Assembly (NCBI GenBank): GCA_001305055.1
Contig: BBZX01000001.1
Span: forward strand, 788,362-852,361
Source: Clostridia bacterium UC5.1-1C12
Lineage (GTDB): Bacteria > Bacillota_I > Bacilli_A > Erysipelotrichales > Erysipelotrichaceae
DNA: 64,000 nt
Direction: 5' to 3'
A program made the translations under genes and the position numbers. The notes beneath the pieces are model-generated. The model made no database searches. It was given only the letters and a program-made list of their open reading frames with translations, and was not told the origin of the DNA. Numbering within the stretch: the first letter of the stretch is position 1; each line of letters starts with the position of its first letter. Shown here piece after piece: positions 17,886-30,703 of this stretch.

Positions 17886-17930
17886 AGAAAAAGCCAGCGC
17901 ATTGGACGCTTGACCCGATGGCTGGCTTTG
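17886..17930 (-). terminator. terminator of the DauR-like gene
   Basis: Minus-strand AAGCCAGC...GCTGGCTTTTTC hairpin, about 90 bases past the stop of the gene at 18021. Confidence 0.65.
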
Positions 17931-18020
17931 TTTGTTATCCTACATGTAAATAATTCCATTCGCTGCAGCAGAACAGTGAATCAAATATTATCCATACAGC
18001 TTGCTGATTAACATTCGAAC

Positions 18021-18683
18021 TTATTTCTTTGCTTTATTGCGGATATGCATATAAACAGTATTTTTAGAAATTCCCAGTAAATTAGCTACTTTCACAACAG
18101 CATCCTTGATATTGAAAATCCCCCGTTCATCCAGCTGATAAACAATATATTTATTTTTATTGCTGGCACTGATCGACTGATCAGCATAGATTTCATTCTT
18201 TACTGCTTCTAACGCGGTTTCAATCAATTCATCTGAATTCTCCGCAAAGTTTTCCTTAGGGGTATTCACCGGCGGTGTTGACACAGGCAGCATCGTTTGA
18301 AGGATATCATGAAGAGGTGTATTCATATAGAAATTGATACAGAATAAGCCGACAATTCTGCCTTTATCCCCTCGAATAGCAATCGTGGTTGATTTTAGAG
18401 GTTCACCTTTACGATTTTTACTAAAATATGTAATATAATCTTCTTGCCCTTTTGATATTTCATCAAGCATATTTAATGCTAAGTCTGTGATTGGCGCCCC
18501 TACTTTACGGCCTGTATGTTCACCATTGATTATACAAATAACTGAATGTTCAAAGCTCTCAAGACTATGTAAAACCATTTCATAACCATTCCCCAGATAA
18601 AAGGCTAAGCCTTGAATCATCGTTATATAGGAATTTAAGATTACTCGATCGACTTTAGTTAATTTTATTGGTTGATGTGCCAT
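18021..18683 (-). CDS. YheO/DauR-like transcriptional regulator (PAS-like domain + HTH)
   Basis: 220 residues. The N-terminal half is a YheO-type PAS-like sensor (YEMVLHSLESFEHSVICIINGEHTGRKVGAP, shown in part, then EPLKSTTIAIRG). The C-terminal HTH is DERGIFNIKDAVVKVANLLG followed by ISKNTVYMHIR. DauR-type proteins regulate amino-acid-related catabolic genes. It lies next to an aminotransferase, a PTS permease and RidA on the same strand and is the likely local regulator. Confidence 0.82.
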   Translation of the reverse strand: MAHQPIKLTKVDRVILNSYITMIQGLAFYLGNGYEMVLHSLESFEHSVICIINGEHTGRKVGAPITDLALNMLDEISKGQEDYITYFSKNRKGEPLKSTTIAIRGDKGRIVGLFCINFYMNTPLHDILQTMLPVSTPPVNTPKENFAENSDELIETALEAVKNEIYADQSISASNKNKYIVYQLDERGIFNIKDAVVKVANLLGISKNTVYMHIRNKAKK

Positions 18684-18809
18684 ATTCTTCCCCTTTTCAA
18701 CAACGCTTGTTAAAGTATGCGATGTTTCCTTTCCATGTTATATATAGTATATCGCTGAAATATCGTTCAATCAATGATGAATTTCCGGATTTCACTAAAA
18801 TAATTTTTA

Positions 18810-19997
18810 TTATTGATGATATTTCTCTAATGCTTTTTTTATTCTTAATAACGCGTCAACAACTCTTTGATTATCGCGATATACGCCTAATACAATGCGT
18901 AAATGACCCTCGCCGCCAATACCATAGTTAATGCCATCGTTCACCGATACCTTTGCTTCTTTGACTAAATAACTAACAATATCACTGGATTTGCCTAATT
19001 CCGATACATTGACCCAACATAAGAAGCCCGATTCAGGCATCAGCATGCTGACATGAGGAATGGAGTTGATAATTTCATATGCTTTTTTCCTTCGATAATC
19101 AAAGGCTGTCTCAAATTCTTTCATAAAGGAAGGATCTTCAAGAGCCGCGAGAATTGCTAACTGACTGACCGTATTTGTCGCGCCAAGCACAGAAACAGCA
19201 TTGGCAAACATCGTATCCATTATCACATCACTGCATACTAAATAGGCAACCCGATATCCGCTAAGCCCCATCCCCTTTGAGAATGAGAATACCGTGATCG
19301 TTCTCTCAAACATCCCCGGTAAAGAGGCTGGTGTAATCATTTCATTCTCATAACAGAAATCTTCAAAAGCCTGATCACAAACTAAAAGCAAGTCATGACG
19401 AATGACAAAATCGGCTAAGGCTTCCAGTGAAGAACGATTAAATACCGTTGTTGTCGGATTATTAGGATGCGTTAATACAACCATCTTAGTATGCTCACTC
19501 ACCCGCTTTTCAAATTCATCAATTTCAAGCTGAAAAATGATTGCTTTCCTTTAAGGGTACAGGAATCGTGCGGCCGCCCATGATTTCAACATTTAAGAAA
19601 TTATTAGGGTAGCTTGGCGCTGGAATAAGTACCTCATCACCGGCTTCTATAAAAGGTAACATAGCAAAATACAAGCCTGAATCAGAGCCGGGTGTAATTA
19701 ATATATTCCGTTGAGGGTCTACTGTCAAACCATTTTGTTTTTTTAATTTGTCAGCAATTTTATTTTTCAATATTTGATTACCGATCGGTGCCGTATAATG
19801 GGGTGCAGCTGCTGCCTCGATGGCTTGAATGGTTGCCTTTTTCACATGTTCAGGAAGTGAAAATCAGGCATAAATGGATCTGCCCATCCCATTAATGCTA
19901 CCCCTTGTTTTTCAAGTTCTTGATATGAACCGCCGACATCCGCCTTTTCAACATTTGAGAATAATCCGCCATTGGCATTGCGGAATGCTTTAATCAT
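18810..19997 (-). CDS. class I/II pyridoxal-phosphate aminotransferase, frame broken twice
   Basis: Fold-type I PLP enzyme of about 395 residues once joined. It starts MIKAFRNANGGLFSNVEKAD, then PGSDSGLYFAMLPF, THPNNPTT (substrate/PLP region), VCDQAFEDF, and the PLP lysine in FSFSKGMGLSGYRVAYL; the C-terminal GGEGHLRIVLGVYRD holds the carboxylate-binding arginine. Breaks are near 19858 (T-run) and 19520. Amino donor and acceptor are unknown. Its presence beside a sugar PTS and a 6-phospho-beta-glucosidase suggests that part of the imported molecule is an amino or keto compound (inference). Confidence 0.82.
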
Positions 19998-20028
19998 TTT
20001 TTCTTTTCATTTTCCTCTTCCTCTCTGA

Positions 20029-20054
20029 TAAAAGAGGATACGGATGTATCCTCT
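20029..20054 (-). terminator. terminator or attenuator after the PTS gene
   Basis: Minus-strand AGAGGATAC-ATCC-GTATCCTCT followed by TTTTATC, between the PTS gene and the aminotransferase. It may reduce downstream expression. Confidence 0.65.
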
Positions 20055-20064
20055 AAGATTCGTG

Positions 20065-21437
20065 TTAGTTTTCTTCAAAACCCATCACTACAGTTAAAAC
20101 TGCCGCAATGATAAAGGCAATGGCAAAGCCAAGCATTACTAACCACATATTCATTGGATCATCACCCATAAACATCGCAAAGTTTAAGAATGAGGGCCCT
20201 CCCATAGCATAGGCTTTTAATGCGAAGAATGATGCAAATCCACCGCCTACAGCACCACCGATAGAGGCAGCTAAGAAAGGTTTCTTATATTTGAAGTTTA
20301 CACCATAAATAGCAGGTTCGGTAACACCGGTAATGGCTGAAATTGTTGCCGAGCCGGCAATTGCTTTCATTTTAGGATTCTTTGCTTTTAGCCATACACC
20401 GAAAGCAGCACCTGCTTGTCCCATGTTAGCAGCGCCGGACGTCGGTGAAATATAGTTAAAGCCTTGTGTCGTAATGCCTTGTACTAATACAGGAACCATG
20501 CCATGATGAATACCAAGTACAACCATTGAAGAATAGATACCGCCATAAATTATACCGGCAAAAACACCGCCTTTTTCAAACAGAAGTGTTACAATTACCG
20601 CTAATTGATTACCTACCAAGTCGCGATCGGTCCAATGGTAATTAAAGCAATCGGAGTAGCAATTAACATAACTAAGCATGGTACTAAGATAATTTTTAAC
20701 GCACCAGGGATAATCTTGTCAACATATTTTTCTATAATTGATGCAAACCAAATGGCAAATACCATCGGTAATACGCTGGATGCATAATTCACTACAGTAA
20801 ATGGAATAGCAAGGAAAGAGAATGTTGTAGTTCCTTCAGCAAGTAATGCTGCCCAATTACTAGACATCATTGCCGCGCAGATCGTTAAAGCTACATATTG
20901 ATTCATTTTAAATTGTTTGGCAGCAGATGCAGCAAGCAAGAACGGCAAGAAAGTAAATACACCATTCGCAATAGTATTGATTACATAATAAGTATTACTT
21001 GAATTATCCAAGCCGCAAACAACTGCAATAGTTAATACGGCACGGACTAAACCAGCACCTGCCAAAGCCGGAACAATCGGATTAAAGATGCCTGCGATGG
21101 TTTCAAAGAAAGAAGTCATTAAATTACCTTTTTTATTTTTTAAGTCTTTCTTTAAATCATCGATGTTTTCATCAATGGATGCTTCTTCAGCCAAGCCGGT
21201 CATTTCAATAAATTCTTTATAGACATTAGCAACATTAGGCCCAATAACAATCTGTGTTTGCTGACCATTATTGACTAATCCCATAACTCCATCAATATTT
21301 TTAATCGTTTCTTCTTCAACTTTACTGTTATCTTTTAGAGTAAGACGTAAACGTGTCATACAATGAGCTGCACTTGCAATATTTTCTTTGCCGCCAATTG
21401 CCCCTAAAATATCCTTAATCATCTTTTCGTATTTCAT
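20065..21437 (-). CDS. PTS beta-glucoside-type EIIBC permease
   Basis: Membrane sugar permease/phosphotransferase. The EIIB domain shows the phosphorylation cysteine in SAAHCMTRLRLTL near residue 26. The EIIC domain has multiple helices and typical GITEPAIYGVNFKYKKPF (here GVTEPAIYGV). One T is missing near 20620 (ACTTGG for ACTTTGG), splitting the frame in the middle of EIIC. There is no EIIA domain, so it must borrow one, unlike the second PTS in this window. It faces a divergent 6-phospho-beta-glucosidase gene and is preceded by ridA. Confidence 0.9.
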
Positions 21438-21448
21438 AACTATCCTTT

Positions 21449-21826
21449 CTATCGCTTAACTGCGATGATTTCTACCTCACATAAAACGCCTTTTGGAATT
21501 TCTCTTACAGCAACGCAAGAACGTGCCGGGCAACTCGTAAACGTATCCCCATAAATCCTATTAAATGCCGCGAAATCTTTCATATCGGCTAAGAAACAAG
21601 TTGTTTTAACGACATCCTCTACGCTCATCGATGATGCTTCGAGAATCGCACAAACATTTTTCATTACTTGCTGTGCTTGTTCCTCAATGGTTGTACCAGC
21701 TATTTCATTGGTAGCTGGATCTACTGGAATCTGTCCAGAGGCAAACAGCATATTGCCTGCTTTCATTGCTTGAGAATAAGGACCAATTGCTGCTGGCGCT
21801 TTCTCGGTGGAAATAATTCGATCCAT
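21449..21826 (-). CDS. RidA-family enamine/imine deaminase
   Basis: About 125 residues: ISTEKAPAAIGPYSQAMKAGN, FASGQIPVDP, and the catalytic arginine in CPARSCVAVREIPKG. RidA proteins hydrolyse reactive enamines such as 2-aminoacrylate that are released by PLP enzymes. The start at 21826 follows AAGGGTG; the in-frame GTG at 21835 is too close to that site. It is the first gene of the operon, with a PLP aminotransferase downstream, so clearing of an unstable amino intermediate is a reasonable role. Confidence 0.9.
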   Translation of the reverse strand: MDRIISTEKAPAAIGPYSQAMKAGNMLFASGQIPVDPATNEIAGTTIEEQAQQVMKNVCAILEASSMSVEDVVKTTCFLADMKDFAAFNRIYGDTFTSCPARSCVAVREIPKGVLCEVEIIAVKR

Positions 21827-21867
21827 TTCAATCACCCTTTCTTGATAAAATATTTTTCACTAAAGAC

Positions 21868-21896
21868 AATATATCACTTAAATTTATTTTAGTCAA
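21868..21896 (-). promoter_or_regulatory. promoter of ridA-PTS-aminotransferase operon
   Basis: Minus-strand TTGACT (21896-21891) and TATATT (21873-21868), 17-base spacer. A divergent promoter for the glycosidase (TTGTAT, 16 bases, TATAAT) lies about 20 bases away, and an AATGAA/TTCATT inverted repeat sits just downstream of that, a possible shared operator. Confidence 0.6.
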
Positions 21897-21958
21897 TAGC
21901 ATATTTTTCATTGTATTTTATTTTTTTCATGCTATAATGGCCTTATAAGGACAAATGA

Positions 21959-23449
<1,491 letters not shown>

Positions 23450-23465
23450 CACTCTTCGTTTTATG

Positions 23466-23493
23466 AAGCCGCATGTTGATGTGGCTTTTATTA
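23466..23493 (+). terminator. terminator of the GH1 gene
   Basis: AAGCCGCA-TGTTGA-TGTGGCTT followed by TTATT. Confidence 0.7.
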
Positions 23494-23524
23494 TGCATAA
23501 AAGTTAGTGAAAGACTAACAATTG

Positions 23525-23555
23525 AAAAAGCAGCCAATGAATTGCATTGACTGCC
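23525..23555 (-). terminator. terminator of the acetyltransferase remnant/ABC operon
   Basis: Minus-strand GCAGTCAATG-CAATT-CATTGGCTGC followed by TTTTTC. Confidence 0.75.
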
Positions 23556-23560
23556 CACTA

Positions 23561-24110
23561 TTATTTTATTTCATCAAGCTGACCTGATTGAATCGCGTCA
23601 ATATTTCGCATGATTCTGTCTTGCGGCCAATCCCACCATTTGATTTCAAGCAAAGCAGAAATCGTTGAGTCAGAAAAACGCCGTTTTATCATTTTCGCAG
23701 GTACTCCGCCAACAATCGCATACGGCTCAACATCTTTTGTGACAACCGCTCTTGAAGCGATGATTGCCCCATCGCCGATCGTAACGACTGCCATAATGAT
23801 TGCTTCATATCCGATCCATACATCATTGCCAATACGAGTATCACCTTTGTTGTCCCATGATGATGCCACATCCTTTATTGAACGCTGCCATGCTTCATAA
23901 AATAATGGAAAGGGATAGTAGATAAAGACTGCATTGAATGATTAGCACTGTTGAATAATCGAACAGAATTTGCCGATGATCAGTTGATCATGTTTGATTG
24001 GATAATGAACCAGCACCTTGTTTTTTCAAAATCACAAGGATCATTCACAAAATCATTAACCATCGTGTAATCACCCACCTGAATCGTGAGATCAGTGATA
24101 CAATACTTTA
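23561..24110 (-). pseudogene. xenobiotic (Vat/CatB-type) O-acetyltransferase, decayed
   Basis: Hexapeptide-repeat acetyltransferase of the streptogramin/chloramphenicol (XAT) group. The C-terminal half reads well ([21 protein letters not shown], then [21 protein letters not shown]). Upstream fragments NDFVNDPCDFEK, VHYPIKHDQLIIGKFCS and [14 protein letters not shown] lie in different frames. Besides single-base breaks, about seven residues between KFCS and LFNSANH are missing, and no start codon or N-terminal segment is present before an in-frame stop. This is therefore probably a genuine pseudogene rather than only a sequencing problem. Confidence 0.7.
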
Positions 24111-24131
24111 ATACTGAAAATATTTAACGGT

Positions 24132-25786
24132 TCAGTCAGCGATTACCAGTCTGCCGTTTTGCAGTTTTAGAATACAGGTCGGATTCAATGCGTCAGAATA
24201 ACGGTGAGAAATGGTAAAGATCGTACGGTCTTGACTAAGCTGGCGGATCACCTCAAAAACTTCATTTTCACTTTCGGCATCTAGTCCGGATGTCATCTCA
24301 TCTAAAAAGAGAACCGGCGGTTCATGAATCAAGGCGCAAGCCAAGGCCAGCAGCTGCATTTGACCATTTGAAGTGCGTTGCTGCCCGGAGCCAGCATACT
24401 GTCATAGCCATCAGGCAGCTTTTCTATGACCTCATCCATTTTCACAAGCTTACAGCATTTTTTCAGCTGCTCATCAGTAATCGCAGGATCATTTAAGGTT
24501 ATCAGCTCCCTAATGGTTCCCTGTCTTGTTAGAAACAGTTGAGAAATCACGCCCACCGACTGGCGGCGTTCTTCTTCACTCACACCAAAGGGATCTTTAT
24601 TTAATAAGGAAACAGTTCCTTTATCCGGCGCATACAGCCCCGTTAAAAGATTCATCAGCGTTGACTTTCCCTCGCCTGTCTTCCCTTGAATCACAATTCG
24701 TTCACCTTGACGGATAGTCAAGGATAACCCGTCAAATATTGGTCTCTGATTCGGATAAGCAAAAGTTAAATCATCACAGCGGATCACCGCACCGCCGCCG
24801 TCAATTTCTCTTTCAGCCCTCTCTTCCTCCTCAAGATTTTCAAAATCTATAATGCGTTTAACACCGCTGGCAGCTTCCTGAATGGTCTGCAGCTGCATTG
24901 CGATCGCCTCGACTGGCGCTAACAGCTGAAGCAGCAAATTTACACAGGCAACAACACTGCCGCTGCTTAATAGACCGCCTGAATCAATATCCTGTTTCGC
25001 ATAAAGTAAAAAGCAGATCAAAACCAAGCCTCGAAATATATTCATTATACATGGGAAAAGTGAATCATAAAAATTGGTCTTATTTAAAATTCGATAATTT
25101 TCATCAAGCGGTGCCTGCAGTTTATCTAACTGATCTGCCTCTTGATGAAAAAGCGCAAAGTGGGCGTATTTTGTATCCGTGAATTCAGCCAGCCATTCAG
25201 CCGTGAGAGCGAAACTCTGGCCTTGAGCTGATTGCGGAAGGTTAAAATATTAAACCGATATGAAATCAGCACCAGAATCGGCAGCGCCGCCGCTACAAAG
25301 AAGGCCACGGCAGGATTCAGCGTATAGATTGTAAAGCTGATAGCCGCCATACTGCCGAGATTAGCAATTAATGTTAAGATATCATCGGTAAATAAAGTAG
25401 CAATCGTATCTACATCATTACTGAAATAAGACATCCATTCACCGCTGGTCTTTGACTGAATCGTAAAAATAGACAGGTGCCGCAGCTTTTCACTCATTTG
25501 AATCTTTATTTCCACAATTACTGACTGTGTCAGTCTGCTTAGCGTATATTGTTTAATTAAATCAGCTGCACCGCTCATTAAGACAGCACCTAGATAAACA
25601 AAAGCCAAAGACAGTACCCCTTGGGCGATACCGGGCACAATATGCTCATCGGTAATCTGTTTCAAAAGCAAAGAGGGCAGCAGCTGAAGATAAATACCGG
25701 CAGCAATGGATAAGAAGCAGAAAAAGTGATCAGCTTCTTTGATTTGAATCCCGAAATATTGAGGGTACTAATATTTTATGCTTCAT
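24132..25786 (-). CDS. ABC exporter half-transporter, second subunit, frame broken three or more times
   Basis: Type IV ABC exporter (membrane domain fused to ATPase). The membrane part is readable as KQITDEHIVPGIAQGVLSLAF and GEWMSYFSNDVDTIATLF; the ATPase has Walker A in IQGKTGEGKSTLMNLL, a signature-like NGQMQLLALACAL, and Walker B in PPVLFLDEMTSGLD with the catalytic Glu present. Breaks lie near 25750, 25185 and 24368. The start ATG (25786) overlaps the end of the first subunit gene. The substrate is unknown; see the leader upstream of the pair. Confidence 0.82.
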
Positions 25787-27403
25787 CACAATCACCGCCT
25801 TCTAACTGAATCACCCGGTCACAGACATCAAAAATCAATGGCCGGTGAGAAAATACAAAAATAATTTTTCTATTTGCTAAATCACGAATCATGTCAATCA
25901 GCTGGATTTCAGTTTTATGATCCACATTGGCAAACGGATCATCAAGGATCAATATTTCTGCGTCTGAATATAAAACACGGGCCAAGCTGATACGCTGCTG
26001 CTGACCGCTTGAACACTGACTGCCGTTTTCACCGATTTCTTTATCATCATTCAATTCATCAAGACATGCCTGACGCTTGCTTTCCTTATAATCGTTATCC
26101 CGCTGACTGCCCCAGGTTATCACCTCACACAGCGTACCATTTACACAAGATAATTGATGCGGCATATATTTAAGAAGAGCCGCTTTGCTTGCTTCAGAGA
26201 GTGCCTTCACTTCACAATCATTAATTTTATAACTGCCTTCATAATCATAAAAACCACACAAGGTTCTCGCCAGCGCGCTTTTGCCGCTGCCTACCGCCCC
26301 GCGGATACCGATTAGTGAAGGCTTTGTCACCTTTAGATTAAAATCACAGAAAGCCGTATGCCTTGCCTGCGGATACATATAAGATACATGAGCTAATTCT
26401 AAAGTATTTACAGGTGCGCCCAATGATTCGCCGCTGCCATCCTGTTCCCGCTCAAGCAAGGCAGATATATGATGCCAGCTGGCAATAGCTCCTTGCTGAA
26501 CATTGAATACCTTGCTGGCTACCGTTGAACGCTGAGCTAAGGTTCCCATCAGCGAAATCATTGAAAGCAATGCTCCAACGCTCATGCCGCGATTGACAAC
26601 CTTTAAGCTGCCCAATCCGACAACAACAACCACGGATAAAGACGCGATGCCCAGATAAATGGGTGCCAGGCCGTTTTTCATGAAGGAAGCCAAGCCATTA
26701 GTATCGCCCTGCTTTTGAAAAGCTTCACACAAAGCCTCTAGATTTAATTCTTCACAGCCGCTCATACGCGCGAATGTCAGCTCATCCAATGTCTTCTTCA
26801 ATTTAACACTTGCCTCACTGTTTGCCTTTACTGCCAGTTCATTTTTAGCCACCACTTTTTTCTTCATCGCGTTGGCACATAAAATAGCAAACGGCAGCGG
26901 AATACAGCCAAGCAGTGTCAGCTTCCAGTCAAGCATTGCCAAAGCTGCCAGATAAGCAAGCATCAGCACCCATGTATCCCAGATTTCAGTCACCGTTTTA
27001 CGAATTGCTTCAACAAGCAGATCGACATCCTTGACACATGTATTCAGCACATCACCGCTGCCTTTTAATTCAAGCTCATCATTTTTAGTATGAAACAGAG
27101 CTTCCATTAATGAATAACGCAGATTAGCACTCAACCGATTTGCCATCACTCTTACTGAATAACGCTTAAAGAAACGAAAAAACTGATAAGCGATGGTTAC
27201 CGCGGCTAAAATAATGACCGCATAAACAACATCGTCATAGCTGCCGCCCAGTACCTGATCAATACACCAGCCTGAATGATGGGCACCAATGCTGACAAGC
27301 AGTTATAAGGCAGACCGCCAAGACCGCTTAATAGCAGCGGCATGCGAATCTGCTTGATATAACTTTTTAATTCTTGCTTCTGCTGCGGACTCGTAAAATA
27401 CAT
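25776..27403 (-). CDS. ABC exporter half-transporter, first subunit
   Basis: Membrane-ATPase fusion, ~540 residues. The ATPase shows Walker A GAVGSGKSALARTL, a degenerate signature (CSSGQQQRISLARVL instead of LSGGQ) and Walker B ILILDDPFANVD, where Asp replaces the usual catalytic Glu. With the second subunit this gives one consensus and one degenerate ATP site, as in heterodimeric exporters. One break near 27250 falls in the first helices. Good candidates for substrates are peptides, lipids or small sulfur compounds; none is shown. Confidence 0.85.
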
Positions 27404-27419
27404 TTCTATACCCCCTAAA

Positions 27420-27550
27420 AGAAAACACAGCCGATACGCTGTGTTTATTAAACATCAAAAGTATCGATGTTAGCTGGACCACCTTACTCATGCAGGTTGG
27501 TGTGGGATCAAACGAGCTAACTCTCTAACCCAACTCTTGATAACTGGTTA
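27420..27550 (-). promoter_or_regulatory. structured leader, candidate SAM-I-clan riboswitch with terminator
   Basis: Read on the minus strand: TTATCAAGAG at the 5' end (27543-27534) pairs with CTTTTGAT (about 27461-27454) as P1. GGG...CCC encloses a GAG-AGTTAGC-TC hairpin. ACCAACC/GGTGGT forms P3. AGTTAGCT in the P2 loop is complementary to AGCTAAC in J3/4, the S-box pseudoknot. Mutually exclusive GATAC/GTATCG and AACACAGC/GCTGTGTT-TTCTTTT hairpins form antiterminator and terminator. The layout is S-box-like, but the core deviates (TTTGATCCC, GGTGGTCC). T-box was considered and fits worse. Confidence 0.5.
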
Positions 27551-27616
27551 TTTTCTATTTCTATTAAAGCATAATGAAAATGAAAACGCAATCAAAATAA
27601 TTCATCAACGGTTTGA

Positions 27617-27645
27617 TTGACATTTGAAAAAAGAACCATTAAACT
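27617..27645 (+). promoter_or_regulatory. promoter of the activase operon
   Basis: TTGACA (27617-27622), 17 bases, TAAACT (27640-27645). Confidence 0.6.
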
Positions 27646-27771
27646 AACAATAGTAAGTCGGCGAACTAATGATGAATATAGCCCGCATTCATCTATTTGT
27701 TAAGGGTTTAAAGTTGAAAATTAATGAACCGTGCGCTACAATTGTACATATGCTTAAGGAGGGGGTACACG

Positions 27772-30703
27772 ATGTCTATTACTGTAGGAATCGACATGGG
27801 ATCGACAACTGTCAAGTTTGTGATCCTCAACGAGCATAATGAAATTCTCTATAAGAGTTATGACCGTCATAAATCAAAAGCAAAAGAGATGGTCTATGAT
27901 AAATTCAAAAGCTTAAAATCTTTATTGGCTAATGAAAAAATCGCATTGGCAATCACCGGTTCAGCCGGCCTCGGTTTTGCGCATCTTGGTAATTTGCCTT
28001 TTGTGCAGGAAGTTTTTGCCTGCGGTGAAGCAGTAAAAAATATGAGCCGCAGTGTGATGTCGTCATTGAACTGGGCGGCGAGGATGCCAAATTCTGTTTT
28101 TAAAGGGTGCTGTTGAAGAACGCATGAATTCTACCTGTGCCGGCGGTACCGGGGCTTTCATCGACCAAATGGCAGCTTTATTAAATCTTGACCTTGAAGA
28201 GTTTGACCGCTTATCGCTAGAGCATACGATGATCTATCCGATAGCCTCACGCTGCGGAGTGTTTGCGAAGACTGACTTACAGCCGCTGATTAATCAGGGA
28301 GCCGATAAGGGCAATCTGGCAGCGAGTATTTTTCAATCGGTCGTTGATCAGACGATTACCGGACTTGCACAGGGCCGTAAAATTGAAGGCAATGTTTTAT
28401 TCCTCGGCGGTCCATTATCCTTCTTAAAGGGACTGCAGCAGCGCTTTGTAGAAACCTTAAAGCTCAGCCGTGATCAAGCGGTATTCCCGGAAATCGGCCC
28501 TTATTTTGTAGCCTTAGGGGCTGCTACCTATGCCAAAGCGGAAACTGAAACCTATACTTATGATGAATTGCTGAAACTGTTTGAAAAGATTAAGAACACT
28601 GTTTCTGAACATCAGGGCTGTGAACCTTTGTTTAAGGATGAAGATGACTATCAGAAATTTGTTGCCCGGCATAATCAGCAAGCTGTTGCCGCCAATAATC
28701 TAAAAACCTATAAAGCAATGCCTATCTCGGTATTGATGCTGGATCGACAACGACTAAGCTGGTTTTAATTGATGAAGCGAACCGCATTCTCTATTCACAT
28801 TATACAAACAATCTCGGTAATCCCGTCGATGTTGTATTAGAGCAGCTGAAAGTGATTTATGCGGCTGCCGATAAAGACATGAAGATTCAAAGCAGCTGTG
28901 TGACCGGTTATGGCGAAGATTTGATTAAAAGTGCTTTTCATGCAGATCACGGAATCGTAGAAACGATTGCCCACTTCAATGCCGCCCGTTATTTTAATCC
29001 AAATGTAGATTTCATTTTGGATATTGGCGGTCAGGATATGAAATGCTTTAGAATCAAAGATAACAGCATCGATGATATCCTGCTGAATGAAGCTTGTTCA
29101 TCAGGCTGCGGTTCATTCCTTGAATCCTTTGCTTCTTCACTTGGCTATAAAATTGATGAATTTTCAAAGCTAGGCTTGAAATCAAAAAATCCAGTCAACC
29201 TCGGCACACGCTGTACGGTTTTCATGAATTCATCGGTGAAGCAGGCGCAAAAAATGGTGCTACGATCGAGGATATCTCTGCCGGTTTAGCCATTAGTGTC
29301 GTTAAGAATGCCTTATATAAGGTCATTCGGGCACGCAGCTCTGAGGATCTGGGTGAAAATATCGTTGTTCAGGGCGGAACCTTTGCCAACGATGCCGTTC
29401 TTGCCGCTTTTGAAAAGGAATGCGGCCATCATGTCATCAGGCCGACGATTGCCGGTTTAATGGGTGCTTTTGGCGCCGCTTTATATGCGAAAGCTCATGC
29501 GCCAAAGGAATCAGGGATTTATACGGGAGAGCAGCTTGAAAACTTCACCCATTCCACAAAGGCTGAACACTGCCGCTTCTGTGCAAATCACTGCAACCTG
29601 ACGATCAATACGTTTAATGACGGCAGCCGGCAGATTGCCGGCAATAAGTGTGAACGGCCGCTGAACAAGGGCAAGATGTCTAAGAAACCGCTGCCTGATT
29701 TATATACCTATAAATTTAATAAGCTGCTGACTTATCAGAATACCGATGGCACAAAGGGTACGATCGGTATTCCAATGGTTTTAAATATGTATGAAAACAT
29801 TCCTTTCTGGCAGCCATTCTTTAAGTACCTCGGTTATTCAGTCGTATTGTCAGGACGCAGCAGCCGAGCATTATATATCCGCGGCCAAAATACGATTCCT
29901 TCGGATACGATCTGTTATCCGGCAAAGCTCGTTCACGGTCATATTCAAACCATTATTAATCATAAGGTAGATAAGATATTCTATCCTTGTATGTCTTATA
30001 ACTTTGATGAAAAGATTTCTGATAATAATTATAATTGTCCGGTGGTTGCTTATTATCCGGAAGTTATTCAGAATAATATGGAGCTTGCCAATATCCCGCT
30101 GATTTCATTCTTTATCGGCATGCAGGACTCAAAGGTATTTGAAAAAAGATTTATAAATATTTAAAAGCAGCTGGTTTTGACTGCACAAAGAAAGAAATCA
30201 AAGAAGCCAGTGCGGCAGCTTATGCCTCTTATTATGCTTATAAGGAAGATATCTATCAGCAAGGGGAAAAGGCATTGGCTTATGCTAAAGAGAATCATCT
30301 TAAAACCATTATTCTCTGCGGCCGTCCTTATCACATCGATCCGGAAATAAATCATGGTATCCCTCAGCTTTTAAGCAGTTTAGATCTGGTTGTTGTTTCT
30401 GAAGACAGCCTGCGGCCAAGAGAAAAAATAGAAGTGAATGTATTGAATCAATGGACTTATCACGCCCGTATGTATAACGCTGCTATCATTGCCGGTGAGC
30501 TTGACGACACGGAATGCATTCAGCTAATCAGTTTTGGCTGCGGTATCGATGCCATTACCGGTGATGAGCTGCGTGATCAGCTGCGGAAACGACATAAATT
30601 ATATACTGGTATCAAAATAGATGAAATCGACAATCTTGGCGCCGTGCGCATCCGTGTTCGATCACTGCTGGCGGCAATGGAAGAAAGGAAGCGTGATTCA
30701 TGA
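27772..30703 (+). CDS. acyl-CoA dehydratase activase with two ASKHA domains, frame broken ~5 times
   Basis: ATP-dependent electron activator of the BcrAD/BadFG/HgdC class, joined to a DUF2229-type region. Domain 1 starts SITVGIDMGSTTVKFVIL and carries the iron-sulfur cysteine in NSTCAGGTGAFIDQ. Domain 2 restarts YLGIDAGSTTTKLVLIDEAN with ACSSGCGSFLESFA. A cysteine-rich hinge (HCRFCANHCNLTI) and a DUF2229 domain (YSVVLSGRSSRALY, SDTICYPAKLVHGH) follow. Breaks lie near 28050, 28100, 28735, 29255 and 30148. The start at 27772 follows AAGGAGGGGG. The ~978-residue length suits the long YjiL-like activases. It ends in ATGA, overlapping the next gene. Confidence 0.88.

Noticed and set aside
23450..27410. 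Resistance or mobile island
   Set aside because: A drug-acetyltransferase remnant and exporter are present, but no integrase, transposase, direct repeats or composition jump that I can see.
27420..27550. T-box reading of the ABC leader
   Set aside because: The AAGGTGGTCC stretch resembles a T-box sequence but lacks the UGGNACC core and the Stem I motifs; the S-box-type pseudoknot fits better.
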